A DNA stretch of 64,000 nucleotides from a bacterium (GCA_028278125.1 JANQEY010000121.1:14709-78708), one strand, 5' to 3'; positions 18,548 to 28,440 are shown, numbered from the stretch's first letter. Numbers and translations are program-made. Notes: generated from the letters alone by a model not told the origin.

Positions 18548-20083
18548 CTACTGATCATCCTTGTAAGATTCTTTAATCATGCTCTCGAGGTATTCTTTCG
18601 GTTTTTCAAGCAGCTTGACGGTTACCTGCAACGAATCCCGTTTTAAGAGATTTAAGCCATGTTCATAACTTTCAAGCTTTTCACGTAGAATGTCCGAGGT
18701 TGTTTTATTCTCTTCAGCGTGTTCCTGCAGCCATTTTTTCGCCGCGCTCGAAACAACAAGCTCGATACCTGTTGATTCTTTGAACTCTGTGATAAAATGC
18801 TCCAGCGAGAGTGAACTGACGAGTTCAGTACATGTCTTGGCAGGATTATCAACTTTGTCGACTGTCAGATGGAGTTTCCTGATAAATGTTGACGGTAGTT
18901 TCTTTTCGAAAGGAATCAGAGCTCTTTCAACAACCCTTGTCAGACCTCGTGCGCCTGTTTTTTCATTGTATGCCTGGGTGGCAAGCTTCTTCAATGCGTC
19001 ATCACTGAAAGTCAGGTCAATTCCATACGAAGCGAAATCGCGAATTTTGCCCTGTATTACAGCATTGTATTCGTTGGTCAATACTTCATAAAGCCCATCG
19101 ACATCGAGCTCATTCAAATGCGCGATCACCGGCAATCGTCCGATAAATTCCGATTCAAAACCGTATTCGATCAGGTCCTGGGTTGTTACGCGGGATATTT
19201 TTTCGTCCTGGGTCAAGCTCTCATATTCTTCGTCACTCTTAAAACCTATAGGTTGGCGGTTTAAACGTTTTTCAATGATTTTATCAAGGTTATTAAATGC
19301 ACCTGATACAATAAATAGAATATTGCGGGTGTTTACCTTTTTTCGGGGAGCTTTGCCACTACGTTGTGTTTCGATAACAGCTTCCATCTGGCTGGCGAGG
19401 TCATGGGGCACACGCAGGTCAACATCAGTCTCTTCCATAAGTTTGAGCAGGTTGCGCTGGACACCGGTCCGGCTGACATCCGGCCCCACAAATCCCTGGC
19501 TGGCTGCGATTTTATCAATCTCGTCAATGTAAATGATTCCATTTTCCGCGAGGCTGATATTCCCCTTGGCGATCTTTACAAGATCACGTACCAGGTCTTC
19601 AACGTCTCCCCCAACATAACCTGTTTCGCTAAACTTTGTCGCGTCACCCTTGACAAAGGGAACACCGAGATGATCAGCAATGAGTTTGATGATATAGGTT
19701 TTACCGACACCTGTTGGGCCAATCATCAGGATATTGGGTTTAATATGACCTGGAATCCGGGCTAGATCTTTTCCATTTTCTTTCTCCCACTGGAGACGAC
19801 GGAAATGGGTCGCAACTTTTGTCGCCAGAATTTCGACAGCTTTATCCTGTTTAACTACAAACTGTTTCAGGAAACTCTCCAACTGTTCCGGTGTCTGGTC
19901 AAACTGGATTTCTGCTTCTTCATCCTGTGGATTAACCGTTGTTTCCTTGTTACCTAAAGAATCAACCTCTGCCATAACGGCATCAGAACCATATTTCTCT
20001 CTCAAGAATTCCTGAAGGTCCTTTTGTAACTGGTCAGGTGTAGGATGTTGTGTCGTACCTTTTTCTGATTTATTTGCGGTCAT
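18548..20083 (-). CDS. ClpX-like AAA+ unfoldase without N-terminal zinc domain
   Basis: 511 residues from ATG 20083, chosen because AACAGGAAGACATCAAA precedes it; an upstream ATG at 20182 adds 33 residues without a ribosome site. ClpX/HslU-type AAA+ core: Walker A GPTGVGKT (122-129), pore loop GYVG (155-158), Walker B IIYIDEID (183-190), sensor 2 TGARG (376-380). An IGF tripeptide at 279-281 sits where ClpX carries its ClpP-docking loop, which suggests a partner peptidase. The four-cysteine zinc domain of true ClpX is absent; instead there is an acidic 75-residue N-terminus. The C-terminal ~110 residues (from about 400) go beyond ClpX and are not recognised. Probable cytoplasmic protein-unfolding ATPase, substrate unknown. 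Confidence 0.85.
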   Translation of the reverse strand: MTANKSEKGTTQHPTPDQLQKDLQEFLREKYGSDAVMAEVDSLGNKETTVNPQDEEAEIQFDQTPEQLESFLKQFVVKQDKAVEILATKVATHFRRLQWEKENGKDLARIPGHIKPNILMIGPTGVGKTYIIKLIADHLGVPFVKGDATKFSETGYVGGDVEDLVRDLVKIAKGNISLAENGIIYIDEIDKIAASQGFVGPDVSRTGVQRNLLKLMEETDVDLRVPHDLASQMEAVIETQRSGKAPRKKVNTRNILFIVSGAFNNLDKIIEKRLNRQPIGFKSDEEYESLTQDEKISRVTTQDLIEYGFESEFIGRLPVIAHLNELDVDGLYEVLTNEYNAVIQGKIRDFASYGIDLTFSDDALKKLATQAYNEKTGARGLTRVVERALIPFEKKLPSTFIRKLHLTVDKVDNPAKTCTELVSSLSLEHFITEFKESTGIELVVSSAAKKWLQEHAEENKTTSDILREKLESYEHGLNLLKRDSLQVTVKLLEKPKEYLESMIKESYKDDQ

Positions 20084-20199
20084 TTTGATGTCTTCCTGTT
20101 CGAATTTAAACAGCTGATCTAAAAGGAATAAATAAGCGTGTACTTTAATATACGCACTCTTTTTACTGAACAATGGCTGCATTGTTTCTAAATAAGCTC

Positions 20200-20231
20200 T
20201 TGACGAGTATAAGCACTGACCCGTACCTTTT
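20200..20231 (+). promoter_or_regulatory. candidate promoter for the kdsC-lpt-rpoN operon
   Basis: TTGACG at 20200-20205 and TACCTTTT at 20224-20231 give TTG-N21-TAnnTTTt, close to the Bacteroidetes-type promoter pattern. It lies 33 bases before the kdsC start in the gap between divergent genes. Spacing is one base longer than at the mraZ promoter. Pattern match only. Confidence 0.35.
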
Positions 20232-20264
20232 TATAGCAAAAAACAGGCCAAACAGGAGAATACA

Positions 20265-20825
20265 TTGGTTAGCAATCTTAACGGTGGACTATTGGAAGAA
20301 CGATTAGCGGCTATCGAACTGGTGATATTTGACGTGGACGGTGTTCTTACCGATGGGCTTGCGTACTATGATAAAGATGGAATGGCTTTTAAAAGTTTTT
20401 CAATGCGTGACGGTTTCGGTTTTGTGATGGCAAAATTCGCGGGAATTGAACTCGGTTGTTTGACAGGAAATGTAGCAGAAATGGTAAAAAGAAGGCTGGA
20501 AGCATTTGGGATTGAACGGATTAAAGGAGGTCATTTCCGCAAGCTTCCCTTTTACGAGGAGATTATTGAAGAGACTGGAATTTCTGAAGATAAAGTAATC
20601 TATATTGGTGATGACCTGTTTGATCTTCCCGTGTTAAACCGGGTGGGACTTTCCGTTGCACCGGCCGATGCGCACAAGGATGTACTTAAGCAGGTTGATG
20701 CCATTACTGAAACAATCGGGGGAAAAGGTGTAGTACGTGAGGTTGTTGAGGCTGTTGTCCAGGCTAAGGGTAAATGGGAGATGGTACTGGATAATATTGA
20801 GAAAGATGAACGGGGCGGCAGGTAA
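20265..20825 (+). CDS. kdsC: 3-deoxy-D-manno-octulosonate 8-phosphate phosphatase (KdsC-type HAD hydrolase)
   Basis: 186 residues, TTG start at 20265 with AACAGGAGAATACA upstream, a strong ribosome site that decides the start. C0-type HAD phosphatase: FDVDGVLTDG with Asp23 and Asp25, the LTGN motif, a lysine in GIERIKGG, and IGDDLFDLPVL. Removes phosphate from KDO-8-phosphate on the way to lipid A-KDO. It leads an operon with lptC, lptA-like, lptB and rpoN, which fits an LPS role. Confidence 0.93.
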   Translation: MVSNLNGGLLEERLAAIELVIFDVDGVLTDGLAYYDKDGMAFKSFSMRDGFGFVMAKFAGIELGCLTGNVAEMVKRRLEAFGIERIKGGHFRKLPFYEEIIEETGISEDKVIYIGDDLFDLPVLNRVGLSVAPADAHKDVLKQVDAITETIGGKGVVREVVEAVVQAKGKWEMVLDNIEKDERGGR

Positions 20826-20839
20826 ATATTGGACGAAAA

Positions 20840-21427
20840 ATGCTTAATCCTGGCAAAATCAGGTTAGCTAAGATTTTAACTCTGCTTTTCATAATTGCGT
20901 TGTTTACTGGTTGTGCCGACTTGGCAGATGATGTCGAACTGGCAGGTCGTGAAGTCCGCGATTCAATGCCCTCACAGGAATTTGATAATGCCCTGGTAGT
21001 CCATACAAATAAGGGAGATACATCTTTCACGTTGGTTGCGCCTACTATATATCGTTACGATAAAACTGATTACGCTAAACTGGATGGTGGAATAAATGTC
21101 AAGTTTTACCGAGACGGTGTGGTAAGCAGTACTTTGACAGCAAAACAGGGAGAAGTCATCCGTGGTGGAAAAGAACTTAAGGCTATTGGGAATGTTGTGG
21201 TTAAGACTGATAGCGGGATGACGATATATACTCCTGTAATGACATGGACAGAAAGGGATCATAAAATTCGTTCAGATACAACCGTTACCCTCATTTCGGA
21301 ACAGGATACTTTGTACGGAACAGGATTGATAGCAACAGACGACCTCAAGGAACGTACACTGCTTGAACCAAGTGGAGTAACCAGGAGGAAAGCACCACCG
21401 GAAGATGCTGATTCGGAATCCAATTAA
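20840..21427 (+). CDS. lptC: LPS export ABC transporter periplasmic protein LptC-like
   Basis: 195 residues. A hydrophobic N-terminus ends in LFTGCADL, a lipobox with Cys, so it may be a lipoprotein where E. coli LptC is a single-span protein. The domain from about 45 to 185 is LptC/OstA-like: GDTSFTLVAPTIYRYDKTDYAKLDGGINVKFY..., then a run of beta strands (GEVIRGGKELKAIGNVVV). LptC passes LPS from LptBFG to LptA. Placed between kdsC and the LptA-like gene. Identification rests on strand pattern and context. Confidence 0.85.
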   Translation: MLNPGKIRLAKILTLLFIIALFTGCADLADDVELAGREVRDSMPSQEFDNALVVHTNKGDTSFTLVAPTIYRYDKTDYAKLDGGINVKFYRDGVVSSTLTAKQGEVIRGGKELKAIGNVVVKTDSGMTIYTPVMTWTERDHKIRSDTTVTLISEQDTLYGTGLIATDDLKERTLLEPSGVTRRKAPPEDADSESN

Positions 21428-21476
21428 TCTGAAGTAAATGAAATGAGCGATAGTCCCAATTTAACTGAATAGATAA

Positions 21477-22685
21477 ATGCGAAGATTTTCCATCATAATA
21501 ATAGCATTGATAATCACTGGTTTCCTCAGTGTTTCAGCCCAGGAAGGCGGACGTCAGATTCGCAGGCACAAGGTTAATAGAGAAATACCTGTACCTCCGA
21601 AGGTAGAACGTACCAGGAGTGACGATTATGGTATATATGATGGATGGGGACGAGATACTGGTGGTGCGGTCAGACTTATTCGTGCTAAAGAATTAAGACA
21701 GATCAAAGACAAAAGGGGCGAACTTACGATCCTGGACTGGGATGTAAAGATAATTCAGGATTCTCTGTCTATCTGGTGTGACCTTGGCAGGTACTGGCGG
21801 AGTATCGGCAGGCTGGAAATGAACGGCAACGTGATAATGATCGATCCCCAACGCAGCCTGGACGCTGACAGGGTCATTTACTATGAGAAAAGGAAGGAAA
21901 CCGAAGCCATTGGGAACGTAAATGTTCTTCGTGACTCCGTGTTTTTATCCAGCCAGCGAGGGGAATACCACGAGAATTTTGAGCTAGCCCGTGTCAGTGG
22001 AGATATGTTTATCCATGACCTCCGGCGTGATATTGTGCTAACCGGAGACAATGGTGTGTACGAAGCGCAGAGTGAAAAGGCTAATGTTCCTGTGAACCCG
22101 GTCCTGGTTCAACTTGACAGCACTGGTGAAGAGAAAGCACGAATAATCGGACGGGAGATGCGTTATGATGGAATCGTCGGATTAGCTGAGGCTATAGATG
22201 ATGTGTATCTTGTCTGGGGTGAAGTGGAAGGAAAATGCAATCACCTCTATTTCTACCCCGATGATTCGAAAGCTTTAATGCTGGGCGATCCGCAGGTTTG
22301 GCAGAACAGGGATGAAGTGATCGGTGATTCTATCTGGATCTATCTTCTTGAAGAATCCCTGGATTCCGTTGAAGTGTTTAAAAATGCTGTAGCCTTTACA
22401 GTTTCAGACAGCAGCGAGAATTCTCCTCGAAATAAAATGACCGGCCAGCGTATCGTGATGGATTTTGACGATGGCGAGGTAGTAAGGATGCAGAGCCAGA
22501 CTCAAACGGTGGCAACCTATCATCTGTTCGAGGAAGGTGAAGATAAAGGTTCAAACCGTGTGAGTGGAGATGAGATTACCTTGATCTTTAAAGATGGCGA
22601 GCTGGACCAGATCCTGGTTAACGGTGGGACAGAAGGAACATTTTATCCACCACATTTAGCAAAAAAAATCAGGCAACAAGAATAA
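21477..22685 (+). CDS. lptA: LptA/OstA-like LPS transport protein, extended
   Basis: 402 residues with a signal peptide (1-21, ending VSA-Q). OstA-type beta-jellyroll repeats are visible from about 70 to 380: [56 protein letters not shown] and similar. E. coli LptA is 185 residues, so this has roughly twice the length and may span more of the periplasm or act as part of an LptA-LptD bridge. It lies between lptC and lptB. The start has no strong ribosome site. Confidence 0.83.
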   Translation: MRRFSIIIIALIITGFLSVSAQEGGRQIRRHKVNREIPVPPKVERTRSDDYGIYDGWGRDTGGAVRLIRAKELRQIKDKRGELTILDWDVKIIQDSLSIWCDLGRYWRSIGRLEMNGNVIMIDPQRSLDADRVIYYEKRKETEAIGNVNVLRDSVFLSSQRGEYHENFELARVSGDMFIHDLRRDIVLTGDNGVYEAQSEKANVPVNPVLVQLDSTGEEKARIIGREMRYDGIVGLAEAIDDVYLVWGEVEGKCNHLYFYPDDSKALMLGDPQVWQNRDEVIGDSIWIYLLEESLDSVEVFKNAVAFTVSDSSENSPRNKMTGQRIVMDFDDGEVVRMQSQTQTVATYHLFEEGEDKGSNRVSGDEITLIFKDGELDQILVNGGTEGTFYPPHLAKKIRQQE

Positions 22686-22692
22686 GTTAATT

Positions 22693-23496
22693 ATGAGCGA
22701 CGAACTGATCGAAAAAACTGAGACGGAAGAACATCAGGTTGAGAGCGGCGGAACACACACCGTAAATCCCGCGAAACTGCAGGGAATTGACCTGGTGAAA
22801 ATCTACGGGAAACGTACGGTTGTTAATCGGGTTACCATAGACGTATCCCAGAATGAAATTGTGGGTTTACTCGGACCAAATGGTGCTGGAAAGACAACGA
22901 CATTTTATATGATTGTTGGGATGGTCCGGCCGAACGAAGGCAAAGTACTCCTCAATCAGAAGGACATAACCGGCAAGAAGATGTTCCAGCGTGCCCGGTT
23001 CGGAATTTCGTATCTGCCACAGGAAGCGTCAATCTTCAGGAAGCTTACAGTAGAACAGAACCTGCTGGCTATCTTGGAGACGATGCCGATTAATAGAAGC
23101 CAGCGAAAAGAAAAATGTGAGAAGCTGCTGGAGGAGCTCTCGATCACACATATCAGGAAGAGTAAGGCTTATAATCTCTCAGGTGGGGAGCGCAGGCGGA
23201 CGGAAATTGCACGCTGCCTCGTTACAGATCCCAAGTTTATTCTATTCGACGAACCTTTTGCCGGGATTGATCCCATCGCTGTTAACGATATTCAGCAGAT
23301 TGTAAAAGGTTTAAAGAAGAGAGGAATCGGAGTCCTGATTACAGATCATAATGTTCATGAGACTTTGGAAATCACGGATCGTGCTTATCTTCTATTTGAA
23401 GGCAAAATATTGAAATCGGGTACAAGTGAATTCCTGGCAACCGATCCGGAAGCAAGAAAATTATACCTGGGTGAATCGTTCAGCTTAAACCGTTAG
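22693..23496 (+). CDS. lptB: LPS export ABC transporter ATP-binding protein
   Basis: 267 residues. ABC ATPase with Walker [10 protein letters not shown], signature [15 protein letters not shown] and Walker [14 protein letters not shown]. The surrounding motifs ([48 protein letters not shown]) are those of LptB. It powers LPS extraction with LptF and LptG, which are not in this window. A 27-residue N-terminal extension rich in Glu and Thr precedes the usual start of the domain. Confidence 0.97.
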   Translation: MSDELIEKTETEEHQVESGGTHTVNPAKLQGIDLVKIYGKRTVVNRVTIDVSQNEIVGLLGPNGAGKTTTFYMIVGMVRPNEGKVLLNQKDITGKKMFQRARFGISYLPQEASIFRKLTVEQNLLAILETMPINRSQRKEKCEKLLEELSITHIRKSKAYNLSGGERRRTEIARCLVTDPKFILFDEPFAGIDPIAVNDIQQIVKGLKKRGIGVLITDHNVHETLEITDRAYLLFEGKILKSGTSEFLATDPEARKLYLGESFSLNR

Positions 23497-23511
23497 GGAG
23501 CGGATAGCTAA

Positions 23512-24960
23512 ATGTTACTACGGCAGGAAATAAGACTTCGTCAAGAACAGATACTGCAGCCACAGCAAATCCTGCGTTCGGAACTGATCCAGCTTCCGCA
23601 ACTGTTGCTCGAGGCAAGATTTCAGCAGGAATTTGAGCAGAATCCATTGCTGGAAGAGATGGAAGAACTTGAGCAGGAAACTGAAGACAGGGAAGAGAAC
23701 CGTCTTGAGAGTGCGGCTGTTGAAGAGGCTAAGAAAGAAACGGAAGAAGCTGAATCCCATGAAGCTGAAAAGGAAGAGAGCGAAATAGACTGGGATACGT
23801 ATTTCGAAAAGCAGGAAGAGAGCCATTACGAATACCGCAGTAACAAAGCGATAACGGAACCTGTTGAAATTCCCCAGGCTGACACCGAAACACTTTCAGA
23901 TCTTCTTCTCGACCAACTACGACTTGATCGTTACACTGATAAAGAACTGGAAATTGGTGAGTTTATCATCGGCAGCCTGGATTCAAGGGGTTACCTTGAT
24001 GGAACAGTAGAGTTTATTGCGGAATTTCTGCATGTTGAAATTGATGATGTTGAGAGAGTTCTCGGTAAAATCCAGCATTATGATCCACCGGGGATTGCAG
24101 CCCGTGACCTGAGAGAATGCCTGCTGATCCAGCTGGAAGTTATGGGTGAACTCGATAACATTCCCTACAAAATTATACGAGATCACTACAATGATTTTGT
24201 TAATCGCAGGTTTGAAGCTGTTGCCAGTGGTCTCGGTATCACTCTCCAGGATGTACAGGAATCTTTTGATGTAATCGGAAGGTTAAATCCCCGTCCGGGT
24301 GAGGGGATTATCAATGAAAAGCTGAATTATGTCATCCCGGATCTTGTCGTTGAAGAGATCGGCGGTGAACTGATTGTCACGTTGAACGATGGGAACATCC
24401 CCAGTTTTTATATCAATGAAGACCTGAAAAAATTAATCCTCTCCAAAAAAGACAGTGATAAAAAAGCACGCGAGTTCGCAATCCAGAAAGCTGAAAGCGC
24501 CCGCTGGTTTGTTAACGCGATTCTGCAGAGACGTACGACCATGGTACGTACCATGCGTGCGATTGTAGAACGCCAGATCCAATGGTTTACATCAGGAAAA
24601 GAATCACACCTGAAACCGATGATCCTCAATGATATCGCTGAAATGATTAACATGGATATTTCAACCATCAGTAGGGTGACCCGTGACAAATATGTCCAGA
24701 CACCGCACGGTGTTTACGAGTTGAAATATTTCTTTAATGACAGGATGGCTACATCAGACGGCGATGAGGTAGCCACGAGGACAATCAAAGCGAAACTTAA
24801 AGAGATTATTGACGAAGAAAATAAAGCGAAACCACTATCCGACCAGCAGATTGCGGATAGACTCAAGCAGGAAGGTTTCCCCATTGCACGCAGGACGGTG
24901 CAGAAATACAGGGAACAACTGAATATTCCTGTTAAACGTTTAAGAAGAATGGTTACGTGA
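23512..24960 (+). CDS. rpoN: RNA polymerase sigma-54 factor
   Basis: 482 residues. N-terminal Gln/Leu-rich activator region (RQEQILQPQQILRSELIQLPQLLLE...), a very acidic linker (about 45-105), core-binding region (LDSRGYLDGT, YDPPGIAARDLRECLL), then the DNA-binding region with the RpoN box ARRTVQKYREQL at about residues 462-473. Directs transcription from -24/-12 promoters with enhancer-binding ATPases. Its position after lptB is conserved in many diderm bacteria. A terminator follows. Confidence 0.97.
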   Translation: MLLRQEIRLRQEQILQPQQILRSELIQLPQLLLEARFQQEFEQNPLLEEMEELEQETEDREENRLESAAVEEAKKETEEAESHEAEKEESEIDWDTYFEKQEESHYEYRSNKAITEPVEIPQADTETLSDLLLDQLRLDRYTDKELEIGEFIIGSLDSRGYLDGTVEFIAEFLHVEIDDVERVLGKIQHYDPPGIAARDLRECLLIQLEVMGELDNIPYKIIRDHYNDFVNRRFEAVASGLGITLQDVQESFDVIGRLNPRPGEGIINEKLNYVIPDLVVEEIGGELIVTLNDGNIPSFYINEDLKKLILSKKDSDKKAREFAIQKAESARWFVNAILQRRTTMVRTMRAIVERQIQWFTSGKESHLKPMILNDIAEMINMDISTISRVTRDKYVQTPHGVYELKYFFNDRMATSDGDEVATRTIKAKLKEIIDEENKAKPLSDQQIADRLKQEGFPIARRTVQKYREQLNIPVKRLRRMVT

Positions 24961-24992
24961 AAATAAGGTTACGTAAGAATTGATAAATTTGG

Positions 24993-25018
24993 TAACCCGG
25001 TTCAAAAAAGCCGGGTTA
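24993..25018 (+). terminator. hairpin terminator after rpoN
   Basis: Eight-pair stem TAACCCGG / CCGGGTTA with a 10-base loop (TTCAAAAAAG), 33 bases past the rpoN stop. The following T run is weak (TTCT). Confidence 0.55.
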
Positions 25019-25046
25019 TTCTGCATATAAATGGGATTTGATTAAG

Positions 25047-25682
25047 ATGTTCCTGCCCCTGATACACCGTAGTGACCGTTTAAAAGCACTTGTCGTCGGT
25101 GCCGGCAACGTTGCCCGCAGAAAGGTTGCTGACCTGGTTGATGCTGGAGTTGAGACAGAAATTATTGCCAGGCAATGTAGCAACGATGATCTACGAGAAT
25201 TCATAAACCGGGAAAATATTCCGTTCCATGAAAGGGATTACCGGGAGGGAGATGTCCAGGGCTTTGACCTTGTTATTGTTGCAACCAATGATAAAGAGCT
25301 GAATGCATTAATCAGTAAAGAAGCAAGGAAACGGGGAGTACCCGTCAACGTTGTCGATCAACCGGATTTTTGTTCCGTCTACTTTTCGGCGGTAGTTCGC
25401 AGAGATCCCTTGATTTTATCTGTTTCTACCGGTGGTGCAGCACCATTTTTCGCCCGTGATATTAAAAAAGAGCTCGCTAAATGGATAGATGACAACAAAT
25501 GGGATATAAGAGCAAAATGGGCAGAAAAAATCAGGAGATTTGCACTTGATAATATTCCGGTGCCAGGACACCGGGAAGCTTTTTTCAGAAAGTTTATGCA
25601 GCTTTCAAGTGAAGAATTAGAGCAGTGGGACTTTGAGAATCCACCTGTAGGACTTTGGAAAAGCTGGATAAATAATGGATAA
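25047..25682 (+). CDS. precorrin-2 dehydrogenase / sirohydrochlorin ferrochelatase (CysG N-terminal type)
   Basis: 211 residues from ATG 25047; a TTG at 25038 is possible but too close to the GGGA ribosome site. NAD-binding motif VVGAGNVARRK near residue 20, DLVIVATND and the Asp-rich region NVVDQPDFCSVYF are typical of the Met8/CysG N-terminal domain. Oxidises precorrin-2 to sirohydrochlorin and may insert iron. First of three coupled tetrapyrrole genes; it overlaps hemC by 8 bases. Confidence 0.92.
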   Translation: MFLPLIHRSDRLKALVVGAGNVARRKVADLVDAGVETEIIARQCSNDDLREFINRENIPFHERDYREGDVQGFDLVIVATNDKELNALISKEARKRGVPVNVVDQPDFCSVYFSAVVRRDPLILSVSTGGAAPFFARDIKKELAKWIDDNKWDIRAKWAEKIRRFALDNIPVPGHREAFFRKFMQLSSEELEQWDFENPPVGLWKSWINNG

Positions 25683-26610
25683 GATCAGGATTGGCACTCG
25701 TGGAAGCAAACTGGCGCTTTGGCAGGCAAATGCAGTTAAAAAGCTTGTAAAAAAAGCGTTTCCTGATATAGAGATTGAGATAATCAAGATAAAATCGACC
25801 GGGGATAAGGATAGATCTACTCCCCTCGCAGGAATGGGAAACGCCGGAGTCTTCGTAAAAGAGCTCGAAGAGGAGCTGTTAGAAAAGAATATCGACTTGG
25901 CTATCCATTCTGCCAAGGATATGCCCAGCAGTGTACCGGAAGGACTGGTAGTCTTTAATACCCTGAAACGGGAACAAATCGAGGATGTCCTTGTAAGTAG
26001 TTCCGGAAAATTGCTCGATAAGCTGCGGCCAGGAGCGGTTATAGGAACTTCAAGTCCCAGGCGAAAAGCACAATTGCTGAATTTCAGAAACGATTTGAAG
26101 GTTAAGCCTATCCGCGGGAACGTTGAAACAAGAATCAAAAAAGTAAAAGATGGTAAATATGACTCTACAATTCTAGCCAGGGCAGGTCTGATTCGTCTTG
26201 GATTGGAAAGTGAAATTACCGAGATTCTTGATTCAGATCATTTTCTACCTGCACCGGGGCAGGGAATCATCGCGGTAGAAAACAGGGTGGAAGATTATTT
26301 AATGATGCGCTGGATGCATACCTGGTGCGATCAAATATCCCAGGTAGAACTGTTTGCTGAACGTTCATTTATGAAAACACTCCAGTCAGGTTGTAATGCG
26401 GCGGTGGCTGGAATAGCAAAGTATGATCCCAATAATAAACATATTCGAATGACAGGCAGGGTTTATTCACTTGATGGTTCTAAAATGATTGAATCATCTT
26501 CTACCGGCAGTACAGAAGAAGGAACAGTTGCAGATATCGGTAAGAAGGTCGCAGAGGAACTGTTGGAGAATGGTGCTAGGGAACTGCTGGATGAAATTCC
26601 GGCTGATTGA
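25675..26610 (+). CDS. hemC: hydroxymethylbilane synthase (porphobilinogen deaminase)
   Basis: 311 residues. Polymerises four porphobilinogens. Seen: IGTRGSKLALWQA at the N-terminus, HSAKDMPS (residues 78-85), SSPRR (126-130), and the dipyrromethane cofactor cysteine Cys240 in LQSGCNAAVAG. ATG lies inside the previous gene and the end overlaps the next, so the three form one operon. hemA and hemB, often adjacent, are absent. Confidence 0.97.
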   Translation: MDKIRIGTRGSKLALWQANAVKKLVKKAFPDIEIEIIKIKSTGDKDRSTPLAGMGNAGVFVKELEEELLEKNIDLAIHSAKDMPSSVPEGLVVFNTLKREQIEDVLVSSSGKLLDKLRPGAVIGTSSPRRKAQLLNFRNDLKVKPIRGNVETRIKKVKDGKYDSTILARAGLIRLGLESEITEILDSDHFLPAPGQGIIAVENRVEDYLMMRWMHTWCDQISQVELFAERSFMKTLQSGCNAAVAGIAKYDPNNKHIRMTGRVYSLDGSKMIESSSTGSTEEGTVADIGKKVAEELLENGARELLDEIPAD

Positions 26611-26621
26611 GGATAAAAAAT

Positions 26622-28154
26622 TTGAGTAACGAAAAAGGAAAAGTATACCTGGTTGGTGCCGGACCTGGTGATCCGGGATTGATTACAAAAAAGGGGTATG
26701 ATACCCTGAGAAAAGTTGATGTTGTCTGCTATGATGCCCTGGTTGACCCAACCATTGTTGCGACAATACCGGATTCAATAGAAAAGCTCTATGTTGGCAA
26801 ACGCGCGGGACGTCATTCCAAACCACAGGACGAGATAGAAACGCTACTGGTTGAACTTGCCTTCTCAGGGAAAAATGTTGCGCGGTTAAAAGGTGGTGAT
26901 CCTTTTATCTTCGGCAGGGGAGGGGAAGAAGCCATTGCCCTTAAAAAAGCGGGCATATCCTTTGAAGTAATCCCGGGGGTAACAGCCGCAACAGCTGCTA
27001 CAGCTTATGCGGGAATACCTGCCACACATCGTGGACTTGCCACATGGACTTTGTTATTTACTGCTCATGAAGCCGATGGGAAAAACCAGGAAGCATTGTT
27101 GCACTACGATAAACTTGCTTCGTTGGGCGATGGCACCCTGATCGGGTATATGGGAATCAGGCAACTTCCCAACCTTGTTAACCAGCTGGTTGAAGGTGGT
27201 CTTGATCCTCAGACACCAGCCGCAATAATTGAACGTGGTTCTACACCTGCCCAGAGAGTTGTCCGTGATAAACTGGAAAAACTGCCTGAATCCGTTAAAA
27301 ATGCCGGGGTTAAACCGCCGGGATTAATAGTAATCGGCAAAACTACCGACCTGTCAGGTAAGTTGGATTGGTACAATAAAGGAGTGCTTGCTGGAAAAAG
27401 AATCCTGGTAACACGTCCATCATCACAAGCCGATCCAATGTATGAACGGCTTGGACAACTGGGAGCGTCAGTTATCCCGGCGCCATCAATCAAAATAAAT
27501 GAATCCTTCGATCAGGATGGTTGGGATCATTTCAGGAAACAAAATAATGAGGGTGGCTGGATAGTATTCACCAGCGAAAACGGTGTTAACTATTTCGTTA
27601 AGCAGTTATTTGATGAGGGAATGGATTGGCGTGCGTTGGGTACTCTTAAAATCGCTGTAATAGGCGCAGGTACTGAGAGGGCAATGTTCGAGGTTGGTCT
27701 AAAAGCTGATTTTAAACCGTCGGTATTTACGGTCAAACAACTGGCTGCAGAACTGACTCCAAAACTGGAAGCTGGAGAAATAGTTTTCAGGATACGCGGC
27801 AACCTTGCTGATAATACACTTGAAGATGCTGCAACTGATGACGGGGCGAAAGTCTACCCAATTGAAGTCTACAATACAGTTACCGCTGACCTGGATGATG
27901 GAGTTCGAACCTGGGTGGAAGAAGCACCTGTTGATGTTATTACCTTTACCAGCGGATCAACTGTCACCTCGTTCGTGGAGCAATGGGGAAAAGATAAGTC
28001 GCTGGAAATTGCTGAAAATGCCGCCGTTGTTTCTATCGGTCCCTCAACATCAAGGCTTGCTGAAAGTGAAGGATTCAAAGTTTCGATTGAGGCGAAACCT
28101 CACAGTGTTGAAGGCATAATTGATGCCATTCTGAAGTGGTCAGAATCGAGATGA
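26622..28154 (+). CDS. fused uroporphyrinogen-III C-methyltransferase and uroporphyrinogen-III synthase (CobA-HemD)
   Basis: 510 residues from TTG 26622, preferred because GAGGAT lies 8 bases upstream; a TTG overlapping the hemC stop at 26607 lacks such a site. Residues 1-250 are SUMT: VYLVGAGPGDPGL, VGKRAGRHSKPQ, LKGGDPFIFGRGGEE, GVTAATAATAYAGIP. Residues about 255-510 are HemD-like (RILVTRPSSQADPMYERL, FTSENGVNYF, DVITFTSGSTVTSF). The protein closes the ring and methylates it, giving precorrin-2 for the dehydrogenase encoded two genes upstream, so the set leads to siroheme. Such fusions are known in several phyla. Confidence 0.94.
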   Translation: MSNEKGKVYLVGAGPGDPGLITKKGYDTLRKVDVVCYDALVDPTIVATIPDSIEKLYVGKRAGRHSKPQDEIETLLVELAFSGKNVARLKGGDPFIFGRGGEEAIALKKAGISFEVIPGVTAATAATAYAGIPATHRGLATWTLLFTAHEADGKNQEALLHYDKLASLGDGTLIGYMGIRQLPNLVNQLVEGGLDPQTPAAIIERGSTPAQRVVRDKLEKLPESVKNAGVKPPGLIVIGKTTDLSGKLDWYNKGVLAGKRILVTRPSSQADPMYERLGQLGASVIPAPSIKINESFDQDGWDHFRKQNNEGGWIVFTSENGVNYFVKQLFDEGMDWRALGTLKIAVIGAGTERAMFEVGLKADFKPSVFTVKQLAAELTPKLEAGEIVFRIRGNLADNTLEDAATDDGAKVYPIEVYNTVTADLDDGVRTWVEEAPVDVITFTSGSTVTSFVEQWGKDKSLEIAENAAVVSIGPSTSRLAESEGFKVSIEAKPHSVEGIIDAILKWSESR

Positions 28155-28440
28155 TTCAGATATAAAATGGCAGATTTCAGGTAATAATTTACTCAACTTA
28201 TGTAGCGGATAGAGAAAATAATGGCGTGGAATTAAGATAGATAAGAGAAACGAGGAGAGTGAATTAGTTCTCATTAGCGCAGGGGGTTGTGTGGCGAACG
28301 TACACATTCATAATAATTTGTTAGATCATATAAATTGAAAGGTAAGTATTTATTCTATCAGTATTTATTTCCGAGAGAAGTAAATAAGAGATCGTCGCGA
28401 CTCTAGATATAGAGACACTAAATCACCTGAGGAGTTAAAC
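28155..28440. other. AT-rich non-coding stretch at island start
   Basis: 286 bases after hemD with no supported gene. Composition turns sharply AT-rich here. A perfect 9-base inverted repeat, GAGTTAAAC at 28432-28440 and GTTTAACTC at 28458-28466, spans the stop of the leftward small gene and could terminate it, though it lacks a following T run. No terminator is visible directly after hemD, and I found no tRNA or attachment site. Confidence 0.5.

Noticed and set aside
28155..28440. tRNA or attachment site at the island start
   Set aside because: No cloverleaf or repeated end sequence could be found near 28155 or 31170-31350.
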